DNA from: Nesterenkonia haasae
Lineage (GTDB): Bacteria; Actinomycetota; Actinomycetes; Actinomycetales; Micrococcaceae
Direction: 5' to 3'
Assembly (NCBI RefSeq): GCF_010119385.1
Contig: NZ_VFIE01000020.1
Span: 175,623-239,622 of the forward strand
DNA length: 64,000 nucleotides
A program made the translations under genes and the position numbers. The notes beneath the pieces were generated by a model. It was not told the DNA's origin, made no database searches, and saw only the letters and a program-made list of their open reading frames with translations. Every line of letters begins with the position of its first letter. The first letter of the stretch is position 1. Below are positions 53,966 to 64,000 of the stretch, in pieces.

Positions 53966-55195
53966 GTGCGGCTTTCTCAACTCATTCTGCACAATTTCCG
54001 CAGCTACGCGGACACTGACCTGACCCTGCACCCGGGCCCCAACGTGCTCTTGGGGTTCAACGGGGTAGGAAAAACCAATATCGCGGAAGCTGTCGGATAC
54101 CTAGCGAGCCATTCCTCCCACCGCGTGAGTCACGATGCTCCCTTGATTCGCCACGGTGAGGCCCAGGCCATCATTCGAGCTCAAGCTCATCGCGGCTCGC
54201 GGGAGGCATTCCTGGAAGTCGAGATCAATCCAGGGAAGACCAATCGAGCAAGGATCAACCGCGGATCTCCAGTGCGGGCCACCGAAGCCTTAGGGATTCT
54301 CCGCACGGTCCTCTTTGCCCCCGAGGATCTTGAGGTGGTGAAGGGGTCGCCAACAGTCCGGCGTCGACTCTTCGACAGCTTGGCCGTTCAGCTGCACCCA
54401 TCATTGGGCCAAATCGGTCAGGATTATGGAAAAGTGCTGCGGCAGCGCAACGCGTTATTGAAGTCCATTCGACACCAGGGGTTTACACCCACCCATGAAT
54501 CCACTCTGGACGTGTGGGACACCCAACTGGCCCAGGTGGGCGGACGTCTGTTGCGAGCCCGCCTTGACGTGATCGCCGCCCTTAGGCCTCATCTGAGCCA
54601 GGCCTATGAGGATCTTTCCCACTCAGTCCGCACCGCACGTATGCGATACCTATCGTCCCTGACTGGGCATGACGAAGACAGTGAAGAACGCGCCGCAGCA
54701 CACTCTTCACACCCAGAAACTGATATCTCCGCGCTTGAAAATGCCTCTGCGGAGCAGCTCATGCAGCAGATCCTTGAGGGCCTGCAATCCGTGCGGAAAA
54801 AAGAGCGGGAACGAGGCATCACTCTGATTGGCCCCCACCGTGATGACATTCACTTCAGCCTCGATGCGACACCGGTCAAGGGGTATGCATCCCATGGCGA
54901 AACATGGTCGTACGCCCTGAGTCTGCGTCTAGCAAGCTACCGCGTGATGATCGACGATGACCCGCAGCCCGGTGCAGAACCGATCCTGATTTTGGATGAC
55001 GTATTCGCCGAACTCGATGCCCGGCGCAGGCGCCGATTGGCGGACCTCACCACAGGTGCCGAACAAGTCATAGTCACCGCAGCCGTGGACGACGACGTTC
55101 CTGAATCTCTGCTCAGCAATGCGTATCGAGTCACATCTGTTGACCAAATCAGCCATACAACCCGCACCGAAGCTGAACAGGTTGACCATGAGTGA
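53966..55195 (+). CDS. recF: DNA replication and repair protein RecF
   Basis: The 409-aa ATPase has HNFRSYADTDLTLHPG, a Walker A GFNGVGKTN, and Walker B/D-loop ILDDVFAELDARRR. It helps load RecA at gaps. It starts at GTG 53966, 19 bp after dnaN, and overlaps the next gene by 8 nt. Confidence 0.96.
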   Translation: MRLSQLILHNFRSYADTDLTLHPGPNVLLGFNGVGKTNIAEAVGYLASHSSHRVSHDAPLIRHGEAQAIIRAQAHRGSREAFLEVEINPGKTNRARINRGSPVRATEALGILRTVLFAPEDLEVVKGSPTVRRRLFDSLAVQLHPSLGQIGQDYGKVLRQRNALLKSIRHQGFTPTHESTLDVWDTQLAQVGGRLLRARLDVIAALRPHLSQAYEDLSHSVRTARMRYLSSLTGHDEDSEERAAAHSSHPETDISALENASAEQLMQQILEGLQSVRKKERERGITLIGPHRDDIHFSLDATPVKGYASHGETWSYALSLRLASYRVMIDDDPQPGAEPILILDDVFAELDARRRRRLADLTTGAEQVIVTAAVDDDVPESLLSNAYRVTSVDQISHTTRTEAEQVDHE

Positions 55196-55736
55196 AGAGG
55201 AACAGGTTCCGGATGCAGCCACCACCCTCTTCAATAGGTTCCGCAAAGCGGCCGAGGATCGTGGCCAGCAGCGGCTCCGCAGACCGCCTAAGAATCTCTC
55301 GCTCAATTCGGATCCCAGAGCAGTATCACGAGCTGCTGCGAGCGGGACTGATCGTCAGTCCCCTCAACAGCGTGCCGACCTGCGGGATCCGAAACTGTTG
55401 GGTGAAGCACTGACCACACTAGTGAGAAGCCGCGGATGGACAGCGCCAGTGGCGGTCGGTTCGGTGATCAGCAGGTGGGATCAGTTGGTGGGTGCGGCGA
55501 TTGCCGAACACTGCCGCCCGGAGACCTTCGAAGACGGGGTGGTGACCGTCAGCTGTGACTCCACAGCGTGGGCGACCAACTTGAAACTGATGAAGCCCAA
55601 GATTATGGATGTCTTTGAAAGTGAGCTCGGTCAGGGAATTGTCACCGAGATCGATATCCGTGGCCCGCAGGCACCAAGCTGGAAGAAGGGCCGGTATTCA
55701 GTCCGCGGCAGAGGGCCCCGCGACACCTACGGATGA
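55188..55736 (+). CDS. DciA-like DUF721 protein
   Basis: This 182-aa protein begins inside the end of recF. Its C-terminal half matches DUF721/DciA: LVRSRGWTAPVAVGSVISRW, then W-D-Q-L-V-G-A-A-I-A-E-H-C and TAWATNLKLM. Proteins of this group act as DnaB loaders in bacteria without DnaC; none is visible in this window. The N-terminal half is basic and looks disordered. Confidence 0.9.
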   Translation: MSEEEQVPDAATTLFNRFRKAAEDRGQQRLRRPPKNLSLNSDPRAVSRAAASGTDRQSPQQRADLRDPKLLGEALTTLVRSRGWTAPVAVGSVISRWDQLVGAAIAEHCRPETFEDGVVTVSCDSTAWATNLKLMKPKIMDVFESELGQGIVTEIDIRGPQAPSWKKGRYSVRGRGPRDTYG

Positions 55737-55845
55737 CACGATCTGAGCCCGCTGCGGAGAGGGCTTTCCCAGCCTTTGCGAGGATATGGACCTAGCCGTA
55801 GCAGAGAAAAACGCCTCTATGACGATATGCCGCATCGACGCCTAA

Positions 55846-58065
<2,220 letters not shown>

Positions 58066-58132
58066 TCGATATCGCACTGAGGCTTGCCCAGGCGTCGTCG
58101 TCAGCTGTTGACACCTCGAAGGAAGAGAATAC

Positions 58133-60736
58133 GTGAGCGATAACACTCCAGAGAACCCGGACGTGCCGGCTCCGCTGACCGGAGTCGAAGTGGACCGGGT
58201 CCGGCAGATAGACCTGCAGACGGAGATGAAGCGGTCCTACCTGGACTACGCGATGGCCGTGATCGTGGGCCGTGCGCTGCCTGATGTCCGGGATGGCCTG
58301 AAGCCGGTGCACCGCCGGGTGCTCTACGCCATGTATGACGGCGGTTTCCGCCCAGACCGGTCGTTCAACAAGTGCGCCCGCGTGGTGGGCGAGGTGATGG
58401 GTTCCTATCACCCGCACGGCGATTCGGCGATCTACGACGCCCTGGTCCGATTGATCCAGGACTGGGTGATGCGCTACCCGCTGGCCACAGGGCAGGGCAA
58501 CTTCGGCAACCCAGGCGACGACGGTGCGGCAGCCCCCAGGTACACCGAGACCAAAATGGCCCCACTGGCCATGGAGATGGTCCGGGACATCAACGAGGAC
58601 ACTGTTGACTTCCAGGACAACTATGACGGCAAGCAGCAGGAACCTGTGGTGCTGCCTGCGCGCTTCCCGAACCTCTTGGTCAATGGATCCTCTGGAATTG
58701 CGGTGGGTATGGCCACCAACATTCCACCGCATAACCTCCGCGAAGTCGCCTCAGGCGTTCAGTGGTACCTGCAGAACCCTCAAGCCTCCCGCGAGGAGCT
58801 GCTGGAGGCGTTGCTGGAACGCGTTCAGGGTCCCGATTTCCCCACCGGCGCCCAGGTTCTGGGTACCCAGGGCATTGAGGATGCCTACCGGACCGGCCGC
58901 GGGTCCATCACCATGCGTGCTGTGGTCAGTGTGGAGGAACTCCAGGGCCGCTCCTGCCTGGTGGTCACCGAACTTCCGTATCACGCCAATCCTGATGCAC
59001 TGGCTCGTAAGATCGCTGCTTTGGTCAAAGACGGCAAGATCGGTGGCATCGCTGAGATTCGTGATGAGTCCTCGGGACGCACCGGCCAGCGGCTGGTGAT
59101 CATCCTCAAGCGTGACGCTGTAGCCAAGGTGGTCCTGAACAACCTTTACAAGCACACCCAGCTGCAGGACAACTTCTCTGCGAACATGCTGGCACTTGTC
59201 GACGGGGTGCCCCGCACTCTGAGCCTTGACGCCTTCGTCCATCACTGGGTGACGCATCAGATCGAGGTCATCGTCCGGCGCACGCGCTTCCGGTTGGCTA
59301 AGGCTGAGGCGGAAGCCCACATCAAGGTCGGTCTGCTCAAGGCGCTCGATGATATTGATCGGGTGATTGAGACGATCCGCGGTTCGGCCAATGTCGAGGA
59401 GGCCCGTGAAGGCCTGAAGCGGCTTCTGGACATTGACGACAGCCAGGCCACGGCGATCGTGGACATGCAGCTGCGCCGTCTGGTGGGTCTGGAACGCCAG
59501 AAACTGCAGAACGAATACGACGAGCTGATGCGCATGATTGAGGACTTCCGGGCGATCCTCGCCAGCGAAGACCGGCAGCGTCAGATTGTCAGTGATGAGC
59601 TCAGCACCATCGTGGACAAGTTCGGTGACGAGCGCCGGACCCACATTCTCCGCGGTTACGGCGGTGACATGTCTATGGAGGACCTCATCCCGGAAGAGGA
59701 TGTAGTGGTCTCCATCACCCGTGACGGTTACGTGAAGCGCACCCGCATTGACAACTACCGTGCCCAGATCCGGGGCGGCAAGGGAGTCCGCGGAGCCCAA
59801 CTGAGGGTGGACGACGTCGTCGAGCATTTCTTTGTCACCACCACGCACCACTGGATCCTGTTCTTTACCAACCTGGGACGGGTCTACCGGACCAAGTGTT
59901 ATGACCTCATGGAGTCTGGCCGCGACTCGAAGGGCCAGCATGTGGCTAACGTGGTGGCGTTCCAACCCGATGAGAAGATCGCCGGAGTTCTCGCGCTGAA
60001 GAACTACGACGACGCCGACTTCCTGGTCCTGGCCACCAAATCCGGCTTGGTGAAGAAGACCAAGCTGACGGATTATGATTCTCCGCGGCAGGCAGGCGTG
60101 ATCGCTATCAATCTGCGTGAGGACGACGAGCTGGTCTCAGCGAAGCTGATCACCGCCGAGGATGACCTGATGTTGGTTTCACGGAATGGGCAGTCGCTGA
60201 GGTTCACCGCTACCGATCAGGCGCTGCGTCCTATGGGCCGGGCCACCTCTGGTGTGACCGGTATGAAGTTCCGTGCGGACGACGAACTGCTCACCGCCGA
60301 TGTCGTTACCCCAGATTCCTATGTCTTCATCGTTACTGAGGGCGGTTTCGCCAAACGGACCCACGTAGATGACTACCGGGTCCAGGGTCGTGGCGGTCTG
60401 GGCATCAAAGTTGGGAAGTTCGTGGAGGATCGCGGCAATCTGGTGGGCGCCATGGTGGTGGAAGAGGACGACGAAGTGCTGGTGGTCATGAACTCCGGCA
60501 ACGTGGTTCGCTCCGCAGTATCTGGCGTCCCGCCGCGTGGACGCGACACGATGGGCGTCATCTTCGCGAAACCTCGGAAGAATGACCGTATTCTCAAAGT
60601 GGCCAAATCTTCCGGGGCAGCGCTTGCTGCTGCAGGGGAAGATGTAGGGGCTGAAGACGGTTCGGAGGACACTCCAGGTGATAACGAAGCGGCAACACCT
60701 GAAGTACAGGTTCAGGATTCTGAGAGCTCCGAATAG
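58133..60736 (+). CDS. gyrA: DNA gyrase subunit A
   Basis: The 867-aa protein has the breakage-reunion domain with the catalytic Tyr in [10 protein letters not shown] and the quinolone region [17 protein letters not shown], which shows Ser at the resistance position, so it looks wild-type. The C-terminal beta-pinwheel contains the GyrA box [10 protein letters not shown], and an acidic tail follows. It starts at GTG 58133 with AAGGA upstream, 67 bp after gyrB. Confidence 0.97.
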   Translation: MSDNTPENPDVPAPLTGVEVDRVRQIDLQTEMKRSYLDYAMAVIVGRALPDVRDGLKPVHRRVLYAMYDGGFRPDRSFNKCARVVGEVMGSYHPHGDSAIYDALVRLIQDWVMRYPLATGQGNFGNPGDDGAAAPRYTETKMAPLAMEMVRDINEDTVDFQDNYDGKQQEPVVLPARFPNLLVNGSSGIAVGMATNIPPHNLREVASGVQWYLQNPQASREELLEALLERVQGPDFPTGAQVLGTQGIEDAYRTGRGSITMRAVVSVEELQGRSCLVVTELPYHANPDALARKIAALVKDGKIGGIAEIRDESSGRTGQRLVIILKRDAVAKVVLNNLYKHTQLQDNFSANMLALVDGVPRTLSLDAFVHHWVTHQIEVIVRRTRFRLAKAEAEAHIKVGLLKALDDIDRVIETIRGSANVEEAREGLKRLLDIDDSQATAIVDMQLRRLVGLERQKLQNEYDELMRMIEDFRAILASEDRQRQIVSDELSTIVDKFGDERRTHILRGYGGDMSMEDLIPEEDVVVSITRDGYVKRTRIDNYRAQIRGGKGVRGAQLRVDDVVEHFFVTTTHHWILFFTNLGRVYRTKCYDLMESGRDSKGQHVANVVAFQPDEKIAGVLALKNYDDADFLVLATKSGLVKKTKLTDYDSPRQAGVIAINLREDDELVSAKLITAEDDLMLVSRNGQSLRFTATDQALRPMGRATSGVTGMKFRADDELLTADVVTPDSYVFIVTEGGFAKRTHVDDYRVQGRGGLGIKVGKFVEDRGNLVGAMVVEEDDEVLVVMNSGNVVRSAVSGVPPRGRDTMGVIFAKPRKNDRILKVAKSSGAALAAAGEDVGAEDGSEDTPGDNEAATPEVQVQDSESSE

Positions 60737-60796
60737 TCATATGCAGTACCGTAGTCTCTCGATGAGTACGACTTCTCACGCCCATGGAGGTCTTTT

Positions 60797-61450
60797 GTGA
60801 GCGAAAGCAACGACGGACAGACGAGCCAGACCGGCGCGTCTGAGGCTAAACGGCGCTTCCCTGCGCCCAGGCCGCGTGGTGCCACGCTGACCAACATGCC
60901 GGCAATCAAGGAAGAAATTGCCCCTACGCCGCAGAATGCCGGGGCACCGGGGCCCAGACCCTCCGCTCCGCGTCCGCGCCCCAGCCAAGGCAGACCGGTG
61001 GCTCGCCCTCAGCCTGGTGCGCGGCCAGCCACGGCTCGGCAAGCTCACCAGCCGCTGGTGCGACCCACGCCTAAAGCCAAGGTCCGTAAAGCACGACTGC
61101 TGGTCTCCAAGGTTGACCCATGGTCAGTGTTGAAGATGAGCTTCCTGTTATCAGTTGCGCTGGGCATCATGCTCGTGGTCTGCGCTGTGACCCTGTGGTC
61201 CATGATGGATCTCACGGGTGTCTTCGACCGAGTGAACGACCTGGCAGGTCAAATTCTGGGAGGAAACGGAGACGCCGGCGGATTCCAGCTTCAGGAGCTG
61301 GTGACAGTTGGCCAGATCGCCTCATTCGCCACCATTATCGCGGTGGTGAATGTGGTGCTCTTGACGGTGCTGTCCATGCTCGCGGCAGTGCTTTACAACC
61401 TCTCGGCCTCGCTGGTGGGAGGCATAGGCGTCACCCTCACGGACGACTGA
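60797..61450 (+). CDS. DUF3566 membrane protein
   Basis: The 217-aa protein has a Pro/Arg-rich disordered N-terminus (about 100 residues) and a C-terminal DUF3566 domain. That domain has two helices near 115-140 and 170-200 around LTGVFDRVNDLAGQILG, ending in N-L-S-A-S-L-V-G-G-I-G-V-T-L-T. This family typically follows gyrA in actinobacteria; its role is unknown. It starts at GTG 60797. Confidence 0.93.
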   Translation: MSESNDGQTSQTGASEAKRRFPAPRPRGATLTNMPAIKEEIAPTPQNAGAPGPRPSAPRPRPSQGRPVARPQPGARPATARQAHQPLVRPTPKAKVRKARLLVSKVDPWSVLKMSFLLSVALGIMLVVCAVTLWSMMDLTGVFDRVNDLAGQILGGNGDAGGFQLQELVTVGQIASFATIIAVVNVVLLTVLSMLAAVLYNLSASLVGGIGVTLTDD

Positions 61451-61553
61451 TATCGACAGTGGGATCCAGTGAGATCCGACTGATTTGTTGGACTCGTCAG
61501 CGCTGGTGTAATGTGTAGTGGTCGCTCTCCGGGCGATTGAAGGAGCAGGTTTC

Positions 61554-61627
61554 GGGCGTATAGCTCAGGCGGTTAGAGCGTCACACTGATAATGTGAAGG
61601 TCCGTGGTTCAAGTCCACGTACGCCCA
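61554..61627 (+). tRNA. tRNA-Ile (GAT anticodon)
   Basis: A 74-nt cloverleaf: acceptor GGGCGTA pairs with TACGCCC, the anticodon loop is CTGATAA, and the T arm is GTGGTTCAAGTCCAC. CCA is not encoded. Confidence 0.97.
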
Positions 61628-61629
61628 CT

Positions 61630-61749
61630 ATGAAACGAATCCTGGTAGTAGCAGCTGCGGTGGCAAGCATTGCCGTGTACCGCGAGTGGAAGAAAAGTGA
61701 AGAAACGCGTCAGGTCTGGGATCAGGCCACCGACGCTGTAAAAAACTGA
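61630..61749 (+). CDS. DLW-39-family micro-protein (39 aa)
   Basis: Two bases after tRNA-Ile an ATG opens a 39-codon frame: a short hydrophobic segment (ILVVAAAVASIAV) near the N-terminus, then a charged half with YREWKKSEE and WDQATDAVKN. This matches the DLW-39 family, which is commonly found in actinobacteria at this place between the tRNA genes after gyrA. Function is unknown. No clear ribosome-binding site fits, since tRNA-Ile abuts it. Confidence 0.75.
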   Translation: MKRILVVAAAVASIAVYREWKKSEETRQVWDQATDAVKN

Positions 61750-61760
61750 ATACCCATTAC

Positions 61761-61833
61761 GGGGCCTTAGCTCAGTTGGTAGAGCGCCTGCTTTGCAAGC
61801 AGGATGTCAGGAGTTCGAGTCTCCTAGGCTCCA
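61761..61833 (+). tRNA. tRNA-Ala (TGC anticodon)
   Basis: A 73-nt cloverleaf: acceptor GGGGCCT pairs with AGGCTCC, the anticodon loop is CTTTGCAAG, and the T arm is AGGAGTTCGAGTCTCCT. CCA is not encoded. Confidence 0.97.
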
Positions 61834-61898
61834 CATAGTAATCAGATGCGGGATGTTAGCCCGTTCTGAAGCCGAAAATTAGAGAAACCTCAGGTCGG

Positions 61899-61930
61899 AG
61901 GCCCTCTCCCAGATTGGGATGGGGCCTTTT
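61899..61930 (+). terminator. probable terminator after tRNA-Ala
   Basis: An imperfect hairpin (AGGCCC-TCTCCCA with TGGGAT-GGGGCCT) is followed by TTTTC, a typical rho-independent pattern 65 bp after the tRNA. Confidence 0.7.
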
Positions 61931-62463
61931 CTTGTCTGTGCGGTGCCCGAGATGTATCAATACGGTGAAATTCTGTATCAATCTGTGTAATCCCTCGTGT
62001 CCAAGCAGATCCGCATGATTCCGGGGGAGTCTGTCTCAAACTGAGTCACTCTCAGATCCAGATGTGCCCAATGTGTACAGACGTCCAGGGCTAAACACCC
62101 ACTCCTAAGCAGGACCAGCTCACCGGACAAAAAGAAGGTGAGGCCGATGCTGCGGCGGCTTATTAAGCTACCACTGCTGCCGGCCAGTCGCGACCCTCGT
62201 AGACCTCGACATCGAGTGTGAGCATCCCTCCTGTGTCGGTGAGCTTTCGCGGTGTTCTGCCACATATGCCGCTCCAGCAGAGCGACGGCATCAGTTTCTG
62301 GCAGCCGTCGCGGGTCCTCCCAACACGGTTCCCGTCGGCCGCCCCAGTAGAGCGGTCGCTCTGGTGAGCCCTCGCGCGCTAGAGGTCGCCGATGTCCTCG
62401 ACGACGGCCGGCTGAAGGTGATTAACGGAGGCGGCGGCATGGACACTACCAAGATGCGGGAGT

Positions 62464-62965
62464 CCGGAAGCGGAAGTTGCGACAGCGGTCACGGGGCTCA
62501 ATCTCACCGCTGAGCGTGAATTCTCATCCGAGCTCTCCGCGCGCCTCAGCGGATGGGGTTGTCCGTCAGCGGCGTCCGTTCGCTACGATCGCAAGGCACA
62601 CGACATAATCGCCGGCAATCGACTGCGCTCTGCACACGTCAAGGCTGTGCGAGCAGTTCTCCACGCAGCTTTTACACTGGCCCTCGCACAATGCTGCTTC
62701 GATCAGGAGCTGCCGAACCCAGGATTTCGTTGTCCTCGACTCGCCTCTCGTCACGTACCGACCTTCCGACCAATCCACCGAAGCAAGCGATGAGCCGCCG
62801 GAGGACGCCGCTCGCGTTTACTACCGGGAAGTACAGGAGAACTTTGACGGGCAAGTCATAATCATGGAGAACATCTCTCCGCTCGAGCCGCTTGGCCTTC
62901 GCGCGCTCGACATCCGCTTCACGAAGAGTTCTAGTCTCGGACGGTACGGTTTCATGCCCATCTAG
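62464..62965 (+). pseudogene. remnant of an SMC/AAA-type ATPase C-terminal domain (frameshifted, 5'-truncated)
   Basis: One frame from about 62464 reads ...RAVLHAAFTLALAQCCFDQ-ELPNPGF, then a +1 shift within 62722-62728 leads to FVVLDSPLVTYRPSD..., QVIIMENISP and a final GRYGFMPI with stop at 62963-62965. This is the C-terminal ABC-like ATPase region of SMC/RecN-like or AAA proteins: the LDSP is a Walker B, and the HAAFTLA block a degenerate signature. No start or N-terminal domain is present. Such ATPases occur in phage-defence and mobile-element systems, so this may be a decayed defence gene. Confidence 0.7.
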
Positions 62966-63136
62966 ATGAGAGCCCCGATGCGTTCAATGTGTTTCATATG
63001 TACCCAGAGCGGCCGCAACGATAGATGGTGGGAGCAGGGCGCCTGAATCGCGGTTACGTGTAATCTCGAGGGCAGAGGGCATCACAGCGCACGGCGAGGT
63101 CGGGAGTGCGCCTCCGAGCTATGCAAGGAGTACGTG

Positions 63137-64000
63137 ATGTCCTCATCAAGTTCTCAAGGCCTGTTGTACCTTCTCCGCTCGGGCGGCGCCCCGCTGATGC
63201 TCATCGGGTTAATTGGCCGCCTCCCCACGGCGATGATTCCGATGCTGCTTCTGGTTGCTATCCCGCTTGCCGGAGGCAGCCAGACACAAGCTGGATCCGC
63301 CGTCGGGATATCAGCTCTGGGCACCGCTGTGAGCGGTTTCGCTGTTGGCCTGCTCATCGACCGATTCGGTGCACGACCAGTAGTGCTGATGGCCGCCATC
63401 ATCCAGGGTTCTGCTCTTCTGGGGCTGGCTGCGCAGTTCAGCAACCTAGACGACGTCCCCTTTATGCTGCCCCTGGCGTTTCTTGTAGGTGTCTCAAATC
63501 CTGCGATCGGCGCATTGGCCAAAGCGGAGTGGGTCCGACGCACCGAAGTGGGGGAGTTGGACCCTGCAGCGGTGCGTTCAGCGCTGGCATGGGAAGCATC
63601 CTCATCTGAAGCTTCATTCGTCCTCGGCCCTGTCGTCGCGTCATTGCTGCTGGGCGTGATCGAGCCACGAATGGCCCTCGTCACGGTCGCGGTGACTGGT
63701 TTCGTCGTACACCTCGAATTCGTCCGTCAGGTTCCGTTGCGTACCACCGGCTCACCTGGCGCCTCCATCAATGATCAGCAGGCCGCATCTAGGTCGGTGT
63801 TCAGCACGGAGCATCTCCGTCGACCTGGCATGGTCGTCATGGCCGCATTGCTGGTCGCAATGGCTGTGGGTCTGGTGTTCGGCTCGGTTCAAGCATCATT
63901 GAACGCCGTGTTTGCCGGACTTGGTGTCCCTGCCCTGGTGGGTCCGGTCTACGGAATCATGGGGGTTGGCAGTATTATCGGTGGTCTCGTGTGGGCGCAG
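63137..64000 (+). CDS. MFS transporter (partial, C-terminus off the window)
   Basis: A frame of 288 codons runs from the ATG at 63137 (AAGGAG six bases upstream) to the right edge. It has about seven hydrophobic helices, including LMLIGLIGRLPTAMIPMLLLV and the MFS loop-2/3 motif F-A-V-G-L-L-I-D-R-F-G-A-R-P. An A-W-E-A-S-S-S-E-A-S-F-V-L-G-P motif resembling drug-efflux MFS proteins follows. The protein is incomplete; the substrate is unknown. Confidence 0.85.
   Translation, partial: MSSSSSQGLLYLLRSGGAPLMLIGLIGRLPTAMIPMLLLVAIPLAGGSQTQAGSAVGISALGTAVSGFAVGLLIDRFGARPVVLMAAIIQGSALLGLAAQFSNLDDVPFMLPLAFLVGVSNPAIGALAKAEWVRRTEVGELDPAAVRSALAWEASSSEASFVLGPVVASLLLGVIEPRMALVTVAVTGFVVHLEFVRQVPLRTTGSPGASINDQQAASRSVFSTEHLRRPGMVVMAALLVAMAVGLVFGSVQASLNAVFAGLGVPALVGPVYGIMGVGSIIGGLVWAQ

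Larger units (their letters stand above)
61834..63136. other. decayed region after tRNA-Ala
   Basis: This 1.3-kb stretch has no intact gene. It holds a terminator-like hairpin at about 61899-61930, a non-coding-looking segment to about 62460, and a frameshifted ATPase remnant at 62464-62965. The last 170 bp are the upstream region of the MFS gene. I see no direct repeat of the tRNA-Ala 3' end that would mark an integrated element. Confidence 0.6.

Noticed and set aside
62553..62861. 102-aa plus-strand open frame
   Set aside because: It is a different frame from the two that carry the ATPase remnant and shows no homology.
61761..63136. integrated element with tRNA-Ala as attachment site
   Set aside because: No integrase and no repeat of the tRNA 3' end were found in the following 1.3 kb.
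63106..63609. 167-aa plus-strand open frame
   Set aside because: It is a shadow of the MFS gene, whose frame starts at 63137 with a good ribosome-binding site.

Overview
The window is a chromosomal segment of a moderately GC-rich actinobacterium that carries the replication origin. The core order is rpmH, oriC, dnaA, dnaN, recF, a DUF721 (DciA-like) gene, gyrB, gyrA, a DUF3566 gene, tRNA-Ile, a DLW-39 micro-ORF and tRNA-Ala. To the left lie yidC/jag/rsmG/parA/parB/trxA/trxB/murJ and an ino1 gene near rpsF-ssb-rpsR-rplI. This order and the protein sequences point to the order Micrococcales, probably near Micrococcaceae; I cannot name a genus. The parS palindromes match the usual bacterial consensus, and genes on both sides of oriC mostly point away from it.

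Layout. 1-7.6 kb: a partial peptide-type ABC binding lipoprotein, a LysR regulator, and a divergent operon of unknown pathway (flavin/[2Fe-2S] reductase, two paralogous amidohydrolases around a stand-alone Rieske protein, and an esterase). 7.6-14.7 kb: an aromatic catabolic cluster with pobA, two IclR regulators and pcaHGBDC. It takes 4-hydroxybenzoate through protocatechuate to 3-oxoadipate; the later steps (pcaIJ, pcaF) are not here. 14.8-20.5 kb: pirin, Ohr, a galactokinase-like GHMP kinase, a transglutaminase-like protein, pyrrolidone-carboxylate peptidase and two small membrane proteins. 20.5-26.2 kb: dnaB, a stand-alone condensation-domain protein, an alpha/beta hydrolase, a 775-bp gap with DnaA-box-like sites, and a luciferase-like flavin oxidoreductase. 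26.4-28.1 kb: rplI, rpsR, ssb, rpsF. 28.3-36.1 kb: an M18 aminopeptidase, a two-component system with an ABC exporter, DUF418 and ino1. 36.2-44.5 kb: GT87, a DUF4333 lipoprotein, cca, Nudix, murJ, a split-off pseudokinase-like protein, trxB and trxA. 44.6-50.5 kb: parB/parA with six parS sites, rsmG, jag, yidC, yidD, rnpA, rpmH. 50.5-61.8 kb: oriC and the replication/topoisomerase genes, then the tRNAs. 61.8-64 kb: a decayed stretch with a frameshifted remnant of an SMC/AAA-type ATPase, then the start of an MFS transporter.

Points worth most attention. In the 2.8-7.6 kb operon, redox proteins sit with an amidohydrolase pair but no oxygenase alpha subunit, and one partner has lost the SDYPH motif. 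An identical TTCAAATTTGAA palindrome lies before both the pirin and the luciferase-like gene. CATT-N-AATG dyads lie before both pobA and pcaH. The parS palindromes are written into the parB coding sequence as repeated V-S-R-E-T. The pseudokinase-like protein next to murJ has an N-lobe-like domain and a C-terminal membrane anchor. All functions here are inferred from reading the sequence; no database search was run.
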